64,000 nt of DNA from Callaeas wilsoni (taxonomy: Eukaryota; Chordata; Aves; Passeriformes; Callaeidae), in assembly GCA_013398955.1 (NCBI GenBank), contig VWPU01017401.1, positions 558,001 through 622,000 of the forward strand, given 5' to 3'. This document shows, piece by piece, positions 11,430-24,225 of the stretch (position 1 is the first letter of the stretch; each line of letters begins with the position of its first letter). Position numbers and translations under genes: made by a program. A model generated the notes under the pieces. It had not been told where the DNA came from and did no database searches. It saw nothing but the letters and a program-made list of their open reading frames with translations.

Positions 11430-14400
11430 CTTTACTTTTTTTTCCCCTCCAGAAATAAGCGGTGTTTCAATATTGGATGTGCTTCATAGAAACAGGGCTG
11501 CAGGGAACTGGCATCTACCCTCCACCCCAACCCCTTCAACAGTTCCTGAGAGAGCAGCTGCTCCCAGGGCAGTCACACACATCTCAGAGTAGTCACAGGA
11601 ATCTCCTAGGCAAAGTTCTCTTGCCTGTTCCCTCTGAGGCTGCCCTTTGGAAAGGCTGGTGCTGGAATATCCCACAAGCAGTGCTCCTGTGGGTGCCCCT
11701 GAGCGCTGTCAGCTGGGGGAGCCTGGCACTCACAGACTAAGAATCCTTTGCTCACACATCTTCCAACTCTGTTTCTCTCTGACTCCTCCAGTATTTAATA
11801 ACAAATAGCTATGCCATACTTCAACAGAACAGAGATTTTATGCTACTTATTTTCCCCATATTTTCCAGCACATCTAAGTCTCCCTCAATTTCTTATTGAA
11901 AATGAAATGGGGACAGTTCTGCTTATACAGCTGGAGATAGTGATCACCAGTATACAGAGACTGACTTATCAAGCAGATTCTTAATGCCATAAAATCAATG
12001 GGTTTAGAAATTCTATTATCTTGCCTCTGATAGAACGCACCAACTAAAGAAACTTCTTGCCCTTTTTCTTTTTTTTTAAAGTATACTTAAATATAGCATT
12101 ACTGCTGTCCAAAAACAAGCTTTGCCCATAGTCCTCTAGTGGAATATTACACCAGAACAAAGGAACAGACAGGCTGCACGGAGAAACAGAAAGGGCAGTT
12201 TCTTCTGGGTTTTTCCAGCTATTCTGTGACAGTGATCTGAGTCTGCTGGATTTCCAGATTTGACAGCAATAATCATTCCATACTATGTAGGGGGCGGGAT
12301 TCTAAGAAAATTACTTTTTCAAGAACAAAATGCAATAAAGCCAAATGTATGGCAAGTGCAAACCAGAAAAAGCTGCCTGAAAGCAGGACACTAGTAGATC
12401 CAGGTGAGTGGAACAGGTTTGGTATGCATGTTCATAGGTCCAAACATCCAAATCTTTATTTAAAGAGAACATAGAAAGAAGGTCTGTGTGTAAAACAGAG
12501 AAAAGAGAGGTCAAGACACTGGCAAATGATGGAAAATGGCTGATTCTCTAGTAAAAATCAAGCAGGACATGAGAAGTGAGCCAGATAAGACATAAGGAGG
12601 GAATCAGATGGGACACAAAGTAAACATCTGCAGCAGCTGGATAGGATGTTCAGGACAAATCAGACATGAAATAAAACAATACTTAGGTGAGGGCATTCAA
12701 TGGGATACAAAGGACTTGGTTTTTCCTTATATTCAGCCTCCAACTATTGCATATTTGTGCTAGGTCCCTTAAACTCCACAAAGTATTGTAAACATTACTT
12801 AATTGAAAATTAAGTCTCTTCCTTCAGTCATCTTCTTACGTCTCCCTTCCCACTTCCTCCACCTATCAGAAAAACCCCATCAGAAAAGTCAGGTAGTGGC
12901 TTGGTACTTGAATATACAAATGTACAAATCTGTTATTTTGTTTTGGTTTTTTTTTTTCCTAGTTTGGCAACATAAGGAACAAGAAAACCTGAAGAAATCA
13001 TTTCCACTCTCTGTGACTCAGTATTGTCATTTGCAGCTTGGTGTTGCTGAGTCCCACCCATCTCTAAGGCTGAGTGAGATGTGGTGAAGGGTAGGTGCTA
13101 TCATCCTCCCTATCACCTTCCTGTCCAAAGAAAATGGACTCCAGCTAAGTTAGTGCTGTGCTCTGGGAGGTATCAGTGGAGAGCCATCATGCATGCTCTG
13201 AAGGAGTGCAATTTAGTCATGGAATAAATCCAAAAGGGAGAGGTGTTTTGACCCGATTAGCCTATCACGGTAGCACACTGCTCTATAAACTGCTCTCAGG
13301 CAATAAACAGCAATGCTTTATATTGGAAATGCCGGCTACATTTAGCTAACGAAGAAGGTGTGCGGGTTTGAAGACTGGCGTTTCATGGAACAACCAAACA
13401 ATCAGCCGAGGAAGAAGACAGTAACAGACTGATCAAGATACATTTTCCGTAGCCTCACAATCAATACATAGAGAGGCAGTTTCTGCAGACAGCTTGTGAA
13501 GTACCACTTGTATGTTATTTAGCTTTGATGTGTCTTGCTGCATCTACATTAAAAATGCTTTGTGATCATGAGACCCGATTTCCACTTCTCATCCAGTCAT
13601 GCAAATGTTTATAAAAGAAAGCTGTCATTGCTGGATTGCGCTACCTGATTTCATTCAGAGGAGATGCAGTTTAGGTGGGAGTAGACTAAGACAGAAATCC
13701 AGGAACAGCCAGAATAAAAATGAGACTTCCTCTTTAGACTTAGGTTTGTTCAACCAAACTGAAAAAAATCAAAATTTGGATCTGAAAACCTTGAAGGCTT
13801 TGTAGAAACTCAAGCCCATGTCCTCTGTGATTAAATCCACCCCCTATTCCTTCCTGGAGATATCTTCTGAGCTGAGATCTGAGGGAGAAGCTGGTCCCCT
13901 CGCATGAAAAACATACAAGTTAAAAGAGGTTCTTTGAAGAAGGTAATTTAAAGCAATGGACAACTTCTAAAGCAGAAGCAGTCAAACAGCAAGATCATTT
14001 GTTCTGGATATAATAACGCCTTGCCTTCCTCTCTGTTATCATCAAAAGCTTCTGTGTTTGTGGGAGAAAACCTCTCCCCCACCACCAGCTCAGTCCTTCC
14101 TGCCGTGAGGTCACAGCCCTGTCTTTGCGACACAGCTGTCTGTTGCTGGGGTAGTGTTTGTGCTTTCACAAAATCAGCGCAGCAATGACTTCACAAGCAA
14201 GGTCATGGAGGAGCAGATGGGCTTGGGAAGAGGGAGGGAGACAGACCCCTTGTTTAAACACAAATAGCGGTGATAATTAATTAACCAAAGTAGCAGGGGA
14301 AATTATGAAAAACATGTGAAAGGTAAATGGATTTCTGTTTAGCTGTCTTTCCCAAGAGGCTAAATGTCTCAATTGCAGAAGGGAGATCTTTACAATGAAC

Positions 14401-14824
14401 TAACGAAACAAGGACATTTTCTTCTGGTTTCTTCAAGTGGACGCTCCTGGAAAAAAATATGAACAGAGCCTACACTTTGCCATCCTTCTGTCTTGCCTTC
14501 TCATCACTAGTTGTTGACCTCAACTAAAAGATCAATAACTTCCATCAGAATCTTGAGTCCTTCTATCTTTTCAGCATACAAGTGCTGTGGTGGGAACAGA
14601 CAATTACTTAGACAGGAAGTTTACTGTTCTGCACTGGCCTAACAGCAAACATGCTCTGTTGATAAAGGAAACTCTTAGGCATTTATTCTTCTCCTGACTG
14701 CCAAAGCCAAAAACTTGTCTTTAGAGTTGACCAAGGTGGCCTTTTAGTTTCTTCAAACACATAAGGTTTGTATGATAAGGAATCTGCAGCCCAACTGTGC
14801 CCTTACTTCCACTTATGCTTTTAG

Positions 14825-14929
14825 CTTTTGCCATAGCAGTGCTGGTTCGGCTATATCTGCTGTACACCTTCATGTTGTTGGCAGAGTCATCAGATTTCAT
14901 TCTAAAACACGAAAGAGCAGGTTACCCAG
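14825..14929 (+). other. Possible internal exon, 105 nt, unverified
   Basis: The interval is preceded by a pyrimidine-rich tract ending in TTTTAG and followed by CCCAG|GTAGAT, a good donor-like border. It is 105 nt, divisible by three, and lies in an open frame running from 14779 to 15087. In that frame both borders fall after the first base of a codon, so the interval is phase-symmetric (1-1). The encoded peptide has a hydrophobic half (FAIAVLVRLYLLYTFMLL) and a charged half (ESSDFILKHERAGYP). I recognise no family. Acceptor-donor pairs of this quality also arise by chance, so this is only a candidate. Confidence 0.15.
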
Positions 14930-15471
14930 GTAGATTAAGGGAATTGTCTCAATATGCAAGTGAATCCATGGAATACCTCCGAAGAACTTGGACCACATTA
15001 AATGAAAGAGTTGTTCTTTCTTCATCATCCCTTCTCTGTACCATATCTGTGCCACACATACACATCAATATACATTCATTCATTTAAGATTCAAAGGCAA
15101 AGAGAGCATCTTGTACATAATCTCTTCTTTTTTTATTCTATGAACACACAAACCTGACTTTGACTTTTTCAGTGAAAGCAGAGACCCTTAAAACAAAAGA
15201 ATAAAACATTTTTGTGCTTCCAAGAGTAGGAAACCTTTCCAGAAAATAAAGTGGTTTTGCGACTGGCAGTTCTTTCATGAAGTTTGGAAAAGCAAACAGC
15301 CAAGAAATACTATTCAGACTCATCAAAATGAGTTCAAGGAAACTTCTACAAGAAAAGGTCTTGGTTGGTTTTCTTCCAAGTACTGGCCCCTGTCCATCCA
15401 GCAGCTCTATGTTTTCTACTTTTGAGATGTGAACCTAATACAGACATTGTCACGTCAAACATAAGCACCCA

Positions 15472-15732
15472 GATTCACGGAACAATTGCTGAGATTGAAA
15501 AGTGCCACTGGAGATCATCTAGTCTGTCCCCTTTGGTCAGAGCAAGGTTTACTAGAACGAGTTGCTCATGGCCATGTCCAATTTTTGATGTCCTCTCCGA
15601 GGATGAAGACTCCATAACTCTTTAAGCAGCCTGTCCCAGTGTTTGATCATCCCTGCAGTAAAAAAGGGGGGTTCTCTTTTTAACATTTAAATGGAATTTC
15701 CTGTATTGCAATTTGTGCCCGGTCTCCAGTGT
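15472..15732 (-). mobile_element. CR1 LINE 3' fragment, antisense orientation
   Basis: Reading the plus strand gives the reverse complement of the CR1 3' region. Landmarks are GAGATCATCTAGTC near the start, a diverged counterpart of the usual 'gactccacaacctctctgggcagcctg' block near 15607-15635 (here GACTCCATAACTCTTTAAGC then AGCCTGTCCCAGTGTTTGATC), CATCCCTGCAGTAAA, and TGGAATTTCCTGTATTGCAATTTGTGCCC at the far end. Several small indels and many substitutions indicate an old copy. The element's coding region is absent. The apparent plus-strand open frames here are by-products of the repeat. Confidence 0.9.
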
Positions 15733-16215
15733 TCAATCCACTCTGCTGTCCGCTTATCTAGCTCCTACCTCATCTGTTCATCAGTGAGTGGCCTCACAAT
15801 GACATCGGTTAGCTCCCTCAGTATTCATGCAAACAGCCTATCAGGTTCCATGGACCTGTTTGTGTCCAGTTTGATTAAATATTCTGGTACTGCTCTACCA
15901 GAGCTAAGTTGTCATTGTGCCAGTTTTCCCACTGCTCTTAGAGACCTGAGATTTCTGAAGAGAAACCTTTCTAGTAAAAATCAAGGTGATGGTGGCATTA
16001 AGTACCTTGGTCATTTGCAAATCTTTTGACACCAAGTCCCTGCTCCATTCAGCGCTGTCTCCACACTTTCCTACAGAGTGTTTTTATAGAAACCTTGCTG
16101 TCTGCAGGGTTAAATTAGCTGATACTATTATTTGAAGAGGAGCCCCACCTTGTACATATCATGGGGAGCCATGCTGGTTACGGCTGTCTTTTTTATCAAC
16201 CTTTCTAATACATGG
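15733..16215. repeat. Interspersed-repeat-like block next to CR1
   Basis: Directly abutting the CR1 tail is sequence whose phrases I associate with a moderately repeated bird genomic element: GGTTAGCTCCCTCAGTATTC, CTATCAGGTTCCATGGACC, GTGTCCAGTTTGATTAAATATTC, a CCCTGCTCCATTCAGC block near 16037-16054, and GGGGAGCCATGCTGGTTACGGC near 16161-16182. The order is consistent with one element running across about 480 bp. It may be an upstream part of the same CR1 lineage, or a separate element into which the CR1 inserted. Family and strand are unassigned; the identification is from memory. Confidence 0.5.
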
Positions 16216-17086
16216 TCTGGGGGTAAGTTACTGCTGCCTCCTATCAGATAATTAGTCAGTAAATCATTCAACTAACTACAAGGTATATAGCAAGGACAAT
16301 GTTTCCAAACCATATTATCATCAGACAGTTATACTGCACTTTATCGCAAAGGGTTCAGAAGATTTACATATACCCTGTAGAATACTGGCCTTTTTTTACA
16401 CCTGCTGCTAAAGTGCAGCCCTCTTTGGAGGGGGAGGGCTGTGTTTTTCAAAGAGTCATGTTATGGAACAAGCTTATCGCAGAAAATTGTGCAGAAGACT
16501 TAGGTATCTACTTGGCATTTTTAAAAGAGCTCAAGGAGAATAAACGGTCTAAGGTGGAATTTTGCAAGGAGACTCCAGCTAAAAAACCAGTCCTTTCAGT
16601 TATTAGTTATACCAGGTTACAGTAACATGACTTTTTACACGGGTTTGCAATTATAGTGCTAGAAAACACAGCGTAAAAGAACAGTTCTGCAATTTCTTCA
16701 TGTCTCAAACTGAGTTTTACTGCATCTTTTTGATACATTGCCATCCAAGCACAACCAAACATCACCTTTGATTTAAGCCTGACAGGACAGGTCCCATGAA
16801 AGCCACCAAGAAGAGCTAAGAGAGCTGGAGTCCTTTTGTGGTCTCAGAAGAGAAACTGAGTCCCTTTTGAGTCCCTTCCGTGGCTAGTTTTGGTCATAAA
16901 AGGAGATGGAACAAAATCATTGTGTGGCTCTGGTGCCCCACCCAGCTGGATTAAATTGTGAAATACTGAGGCTGCAGCTAGTGATGGAGTGGGAACAATG
17001 CTAATATCTAATTTTTGCAAACAGGCACCATCCATGACCAGATCCCACTTTTATGTAAAACACACACCCTCTAATGTCACATTACT
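16216..17086. other. Unassigned non-coding stretch between repeats
   Basis: No gene, RNA or recognisable repeat was found. The plus-strand open frame at 16299-16625 (108 codons) has no family resemblance and is within chance length. Confidence 0.5.
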
Positions 17087-17222
17087 TTAAAAGCATTGAA
17101 TCAGAGCATTTATGTTAGAAAAGACCTATAAAATCATTCAGTCCAACCACAAACTTAACACTACCAAATTCCACTAAACCATGTCACTAAGTGCCCTATC
17201 TAAGTATCTTTTAAATACCTCA
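17087..17222 (-). mobile_element. Old CR1 fragment, antisense orientation
   Basis: The plus strand reads as an eroded reverse complement of a CR1 3' end: GTTAGAAAAGACCTATAAAATCATTCAGTCCAACC, then ACTTAACACTACCAAATTCCACTAAACCATGTCACTAAGTGCCCTATCTAAGTATCTTTTAAATACCTC in short recognisable pieces. The copy stops abruptly at about 17222, where another CR1 start follows. Divergence appears higher than in the copy at 6615-6826, suggesting a different and older subfamily. Confidence 0.85.
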
Positions 17223-17228
17223 CAGATA

Positions 17229-17260
17229 TTTCACAGAGTATTCTGAGTTGGAAGGGAACT
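17229..17260 (-). mobile_element. Second CR1 terminal fragment, adjoining
   Basis: TTTCACAGAGTATTCTGAGTTGGAAGGGAAC matches the other common bird CR1 end ('agaatatcctgagttggaagggac') in antisense. Only about 32 bp remains before the match is lost. Its position against the end of the previous fragment suggests insertion into, or truncation of, the older copy. Confidence 0.7.
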
Positions 17261-17262
17261 TT

Positions 17263-20200
17263 TTGAAGGGAAGACCTCCAACAACGTGAAGGAGCTCTGT
17301 TTTACCATTCTTCTACCAACCTTAGAGGCTTGGTTTAGTTACCCACATAGAAATCATTTGATTTGCCTTACTGCAGGTAAGGTATCTGGACAAGGGTGGC
17401 AAATACGACATCAGATCTATGGCAGGCCTCCTCTATTCTGAAGCAGGCAGGACATCCTTGGGCATCTCAAAAGGTACCAGATATTTCTGGTGCATCAAAA
17501 TTTGTGTTTCAGTTCAGAGCATAAAGGTGTTAATGAAGAGAATTGCCAGGTCATCCCCACTCCCTGAGTCTGGGTTGTGGAGCTGCCTAGAAGGCCACAG
17601 CCTAGATTTTTTTTCTATTGAAAATAAGATACACATCATACATAATCCACCTTCTAATGGATATTCAATTCAAAGCTAGATCTAGTTCAAAGCAACCCCC
17701 TCCTTGACATTTTTACATTCAGGTCCCTTGTTCTGATGTTTCAACTCTACAAATCTACACTTACAGGTCTACATCATTCCTAATGCAGACATAGGCAAAT
17801 CAGTAGTCCAACTCCCTAAGCAGACTATCCTAACTGCAAACCAGGATAACTGTTCTGGTCTAACCACTGAATATTGTGCAGATAGGTAAATTCAAAAGTA
17901 CAGGGTGCTCTGACACTGCTGGAATTAAAGATGTGTATGTGAAGAGAACAAGAACTGGAAGAATCATCATGTAAAGAAATGCTGTCAAATCAGAGATTCA
18001 GATTTCCATGTATGCCTGAACAGGTCCTTAACAAGGGCAAACATATTAGTAGTGGCAGTCCCACTGCTGACATCAGCATCATGACTATGCTGCTCCCCAT
18101 GCCCTCTCACGCTTCCAATAATCTTTAATTGAAAATGACATTCTTGATGTTAAAAAGAACAATACGTATTGAGTGGAGGAGAGATGGTTTTTACCTTCCA
18201 CTTACCAAAAATTATGTCTCTGTCACTGGGTTCCCTCCTCTGATCCTTGCTAGCTTTCCTCCTGAGATATAACTACACACATGCACACTTCCTCCTGTCT
18301 GAAGAAAACCTGCTCTTCCCTCAAGCTCTTTGCTAGCCTAAATTAAAGTTTTCCAAGCAGAATTAATATTGCCTACTTGTAGAGCAGTCTCACTTCCCTT
18401 GTGCCACTACTATGAGGGAAGACTGAATGAAGAATGACTAACTAAATATGACTGCCAGAGCTTCTTCAGCTAAAGAGAAGCCCTGCTTTCTTCTGTCATC
18501 ATCTTATTATGTGTCTTCATCCTCTTCTCTCCCTTCCTATCCTATCACAAGTCCACTGAACCACATCTTGGAATATCTGTAGTTTAGTTTTCTGCTCATC
18601 ACCTTTTAGGCCTAAAAAATTATGTTCAAGTTCACTTCTAGGACAGTCTAGATCCAGTTTTCTTTAAAAATTTACTATGACATGGTGAATATATTGGGGT
18701 GGAATCAGATACTTCCTGGAATGAAAAGAGAGCTGCAGAATCAGAGTTTCACAGCTGGGTGTACAGTACAGTATATACAAACCTATTTGGAAACAGGCAA
18801 TGGAAGAACACTTGCTCACTCCCACTGTACACACCCTACTGGCAGAGGGCAGAGGTGATAGCAAACACAGAAAAAGTGCTTTTAAGAGATCCAGTAGAAG
18901 CTCTTTGGGAAAACTACATGAAAACGACACTCCAAAGACCTGAATTTCTTCCTCCATCAGAAATTACACAGTGGAAGGGATAAAAGTCCTTTTGGAGGAT
19001 GCCTCAGGAACAGATATTTCAGGTCTGTTGTGCTTGAATGCTACCTTTTTCTTCAAGAAGGAACACTTCTCAGAGATGCAATACAGTGGTTTCCATGTTT
19101 GGTGGAGTGTAAGAGTTCAACTTCCACTACAGCCTGTTGTTCCCATTCAAAAAATCCCAGGGTGACTTTTTGCAGGGGCTGGTGCCATGCAAAAGCAAAG
19201 GAAGCTGATGTCAGCCAAGGCACCCCTGAAGTGAAATGAGTGATGCCAAGAAGTCTGCACTGTGCACCTATCCCTCGACTTCTCATTACCAAAACTACCA
19301 AAAGACAGTCAAATGTTTCCACACATACGTGCTAAACTTCCCACAGCCTCCTCAAAACATGCTAACATCAAGTAGTGATGGACTTGTCCCTGCTACACCA
19401 GAGGCAGCTGAAAAATTCCCTTATTACAGTTTCTTACAACCACACACAGTCAGTGCCTACGAGGTCAAGAATAAAACCTTTCAAAATTGTTGGCAAAGCA
19501 AATAAACTGGCACTGAAGCTTGAGACTATGAAACAGCATTGCTATAAAGCCCTGACGTGCTCAAATCAGGAAGATACAAAACTTGGTCACAGTAGTAGCT
19601 ACACGCACAGTTGCTCTCTCTGCTGTTAAAAAATGCAGGGAATAAAAACAAAAGAGAAAGGGAAAATACATTTAGATAATTAACCTTTGAATCCTGTCTG
19701 TTTGTGTGGCTTTTATTGCTGTTATAGGTCTGTCTCTGTATAAGCAAAGATATTGGCTATTAACGCTATAAAGAATTTTTCACTGCTGAGTACTCAGGTT
19801 TTGTTGAGATCCAATACTAAACTATTATATACCTTCCTGTGAATCAAGTAGGCTGTGATTCAGTTTCCTAAATATAGGCAGCTGATGCCATCTTAAGGAC
19901 CATAGGGTATCCTGCTTGGGTGTCCTGAATAGCACAGGCCATATATTATCAATGCTGGCCTTCAGTGGTATCTCAGATACCCCAGAGCGATGACCCCGTA
20001 ATTGACATCTGCACGTAGGTAACCCAGGCATCCACGTCCTGACCCATTTGTTTCCCAAGCTCCAGAAAACAGAGCTTTTTCACCAAAATCCTATACTAAT
20101 CATTCATCTCCTATGGAAAAGAGAGAAAAATAATTACTGCTCAACTTGGTATAGCATGAGGATTTGGGCTTAGGGAGGGTCAAAAGAAGAAACTGGCATG

Positions 20201-23200
20201 GCCAGGTGGGTTCAAATTGTTCTGCGCACAATTGTGTATTTTTTCACACCACGGCTTAAAATTCAGGTAACACACACTGGCTTAAAAGACAGAGCTCTTC
20301 AGCTAACACTGTACCCTCAAATAACCCAAAACCTCAAGTTACTAGAGTCCAAGGGTTACAGAAGAACAAAACAGTAGGCTATGAAGAATTACAGAAAGGA
20401 AGCCTGCTTGGGCACAAGGGGTGCAAGGGTCAGCTCCCCAGTATATGCCCTTTATTGTTGCCAAATCTGTTTTCTGTTCTTGGGGCATTCTTTTGCTTTT
20501 TTAATGAGTAGCCCATAGACAATCCATGTGAAAATACAGTTTTCCTGAAAGTCTGGGGTTTTTAGTTGCTTGAGGGTATGTGTATGAATGCTTGCACAGC
20601 TACAGCTGTCTGTGTAGGCAATGGTTGCAGGTACTGTGGTAGCTCTGAGTTCTTCTAAATTTACTGTTTGTGGACCTGTGAATGTTTGTGTGCAATCACA
20701 TGTGCCTTGCTTTCACTGCTAGGGTAGACGCATGCATTTATATTGGGAAAAAATACCTCCCTCTTATCTACTTGAGTGTCGCACAATGCAAATCCAGCAG
20801 CAGCAGAAGGATGCAGATTCCTCCTGCCTCTCCTCCTCATCCACTCTTTCCCTCCTGTCACTCAGACGATAATGATCTGTGTTGTGGGCATTTGCTGGAA
20901 AGCTTAAATGTAACCATTATTTTTTAGGTTGCTGGAATTGAGGTGGGCGTCAAGGACTCCAATGAATACAAATAAGCTGAGATCCAAGAAAACTCCATCT
21001 TGCCTAATCTTCACTAAGTAGTAATCTGGGAGGCACCTTGCTTGCTCTTATTTTGTATGGAAGGAGAGCAAGCAGACCACAGTGTCAGCATTGCTGAAGT
21101 CTGGATTGAGCTCACCTTTTTGCATCCTGAGGTCTCCTAATTCTTCTCTACCTCAATAGCTATGATCTGTCCCAGGGAGTAATATTCAGAACAAGACAAC
21201 TCCTCCTACCCATTACTGGAGCAGCAGAGGCAAAATTTTTTTCTTCCTTATCGAGTCCACAAACGTGTGTTTAAAATAGACACAAATCCAAGCTGCAAGG
21301 CTGGGAATTATGTTGGAAACTTCTCCAAATCTCAGATGCAGAGGCTGCATATGAACCCATTGATTAAGCATGCTTATTTGAATATAGAAGTTTACAGCCT
21401 CTTTTTAAAACACATGATCTGGAGAACATGAAATGGTGGGATTTTATTTTTTTCTGATGCACTTGGGCATTGATTGTGCAAACCTTGCATGTTCTCTCTC
21501 ATCACACGATGACATCTTTAAATGATAGCACACAGTTCTTTTGCGGTTTCTGCATCCCAAATAAGGAACACAAAATCCCACAAAAATGATGTTCATGTAA
21601 TGGGAGAACCTATCAGGAAAAGAAGGACCTAGGCAATGAGGAATTTATTCTCTTCATGGTCCAGAAGTGTAAAAATAAAGTGATACTTGTCAAAAGGGAA
21701 AATGTGCAAATCTTTGAAATGGATACATATTATAAAAATACTCTTTGGTCATATAGTAACAGGACAGCAAAGAACAAATAAGTAGAAATCCTATACAATG
21801 GACATGCAGTAGAGACTGAACATAATCTGTGCACAGATTAAAAAGGTAAATGAAAACTTGTCTTAATTTTTTTAACAGCAGTGGTGATACTGAGTGTAGG
21901 ACAAGGCAGTTTAGCTAATGGGAGTGAGAAAATGGAAGCAAACTCTGAGATAATACTGCACTCCAGGAGATGGAACAATAGAACTTTCACCCCAGAATGT
22001 TTAAAGAACTGATAAGGGATATTGCAGGACAAGCTACAAGAATCTTAGTACACCTATCAATATAGAAGGGTATTATACAACAAAAGAATATCTGATTTAA
22101 AATATACAAGTAAGGGGAAAAAAAAAAAAGGTGATCTGGGCAACTACAGATTTAGTTATATGATCCTGGCAGTATGCAATGCTTTGGAATACACACAGAC
22201 ACAATTAAAGACATAAAGGCAAGCGGAAAATAATATAAAATGCATTATGGATTTTCCAAAAGCTGAAAAAAACCCTGACTGCCTTTTCAGATAACTGATT
22301 TTTAAACAAAACAAATGCAGTAAAGACTAATCTATCACCATTTAAGTAAAATATTGGATACAGTGTCTGATTATTAGTTAAGATGTAGATGATGGCATTA
22401 GTAAAGAATTTTTAAGCAAATAAGGAATTGATGAAAGAGATTTCTACTAGTCAGGCTGAAAGGGGAATTTATTAATAGAGCTCCTTAAGGAGTGAGAACA
22501 ATTTTATTTAATATTTTCTTGATTGATCTTAACATAAAAGTAAGAGTCTGCTTTTGAAGTGGACTGATGACACATAGAAAACACTGTCAATGCAGAAAGA
22601 GGGACATGAATAAACAAAGATCTGCCTCACCTTGAGGACCGGTCAAACAAATGAGAAAAGCACAAAGTGCAATGACGGCACTACAGCAAAAGTTTCTCAT
22701 GCAAGTGGACAGCTCGTTAGTTGGAAAGAGCAGTGGAGCAGGCGGACTTGGGAGCAGTAACACCTCATAGGGTGACTCTGTGCAGTGACAAAGTAATGGA
22801 GATGTCACTGTAGAAAGCACCCATAGAGATCTCATCTGAAAGAGGGCATAATTCTGGTTACCCACTTTGAAGACATCTTGCTCTGGTTTTGATTTGAACC
22901 GCTGTGCTTGTATGAACCAAGGCAAAGAAATTTCAAGTTAGACGGTCGCTAAAAGAGCTAATTTTATTTTTCATTTTCTAAACTGTTCTCCAGATCAGGA
23001 TGAGATGTTGCTGGGCCTGCAAAAATGTTTAATTATACAGAAGCTTACGGATCTTTCTTTTTCTCCATTTGTGTGAAAGTTTGCAATGGCAAGAAGCAAT
23101 ATGGAATCACAGCCTCCACTGGATCTGTTCCAATTTACTCTGACCAGGAATTTGATCCTTCTGCTTTTTCTCCTGATGAGGAAATCTGATCCTTTCGCTT

Positions 23201-24192
23201 TTTCACCCATACAAGTAACTCAGGCCTTTCATTCAGCCTACCACCCCAACCTTTGTTGCTAAGGATGAAGAGATAAATGCTGCAAAAGCAGCACTGGAAT
23301 AGAAATCCTTGATAAACAAATCTTCTTGCATGAATAGAAGAACATGTAGTTCTCATAAAAATGGTAATTAGAGCCCAGCATGAGTAGGCTGATTTTTTCA
23401 TAATAATAATAAAATTTTAAAAAGTCTCCAAGAGCATTCACTGAGGAGGAAGTTATATTTGCCAGCATTATTACTGTTATTATTGTATTACCACTAATAA
23501 CAATGATAAGGCTCTTGCTAAGGGACAGGACCTTCCAGGTAACTAAGTAAACAGCCCAAAAAAGGGCTTCCCTTAAGGCATGTTTCCAAATAATGAAGAC
23601 GATTGACAGATCTGCTTACAGACCACTGCAAGGTACCAGCTGATTGCTTCTCTCTAGTAACTGTTTAATTTGCTTTTCCCTTCCCAGTTACACTGGTGCC
23701 ATGGAACGACAAAGCTGGCATTTGTGCTGACAGACATTTTCTGTTCCAGCCCTAACTTCTCCCATAACCTATCTTCCTATTCCCATCTTCTCCATCAATT
23801 TGTCTGTTCCTTCCTTCCCCCACCCCAGCACAACGCTTGCAGAAGGCACTGCTGTTAATTTAGCCAGGAAATGGTTTGATGGTGATAGGGAAATAAATTG
23901 ATCAAACCTTTTTTACAGCAGCCATGGGAAGAAAGAAACACCCCCAGCCATTTCATAGTGACCTCTCCCTGTGCTTAAAAAAAACTCATAAGCTCTCAGC
24001 ACGAATTAGCATGGCCTCATTATAAAAACAGAATTGGGGTCAGAAGAAACTAAGATGGGTAAGGGGAAAAAAAAATCCCATCAAAAGCAACATCTGAGAC
24101 AGAAATGTCCTAAGTGGGAAGGGCAAAAAAGGCAAAGCTTCAGAGGCAATGAAGAAACTAGAGACAGAAGAGAAGTAAACACAGCTTTCTTT
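17263..24192. other. Unique non-coding stretch
   Basis: No gene, RNA or repeat family could be supported. Composition is AT-rich, with an A-run of 12 at 22118-22129. A CT-rich tract ending in CACTCAG (20810-20864) resembles a splice acceptor, but no convincing donor follows. A 12-bp palindrome CTCCTTAAGGAG lies at 22481-22492, a size expected about a dozen times by chance in 64 kb. Purine-rich sequence at 24034-24210 generates a Lys-rich frame that is a composition artefact. Confidence 0.55.
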
Positions 24193-24208
24193 AAAAAAAA
24201 AAAAAAAA
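24193..24208. repeat. Poly-A tract (A16) beside a 15-bp direct repeat
   Basis: Sixteen A residues are followed immediately by a second copy of a 15-mer (GGCAAAAAAGGCAAA at 24211-24225) whose first copy is at 24122-24136. The arrangement could be replication slippage or a target-site-like duplication around a small A-tailed insertion. Confidence 0.9.
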
Positions 24209-24225
24209 TAGGCAAAAAAGGCAAA

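Larger units (their letters stand above)
10694..15471. other. Non-coding stretch with poly-T and possible exon
   Basis: No gene is supported. A T-run of 18 lies at 11412-11429, followed by more T-rich sequence to about 11445; it could be the tail of an old minus-strand retroposon, but the adjacent sequence is not recognisable. CT-rich sequence lies at 11041-11094. An AT-rich block at 14260-14340 contains TGATAATTAATTAACC, which resembles homeodomain-bound enhancer sequence. The interval 14825-14929 has splice-like borders and is listed separately. Confidence 0.5.

Noticed and set aside
12963..13090. Exon candidate after TTTTTTCCTAG
   Set aside because: The acceptor and donor look plausible, but length is not a multiple of three and the open frame hits a stop three bases before the proposed donor.
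22481..22492. 12-bp palindrome CTCCTTAAGGAG
   Set aside because: Roughly fifteen 12-bp perfect palindromes are expected by chance in 64 kb, and no motif gives it extra weight.
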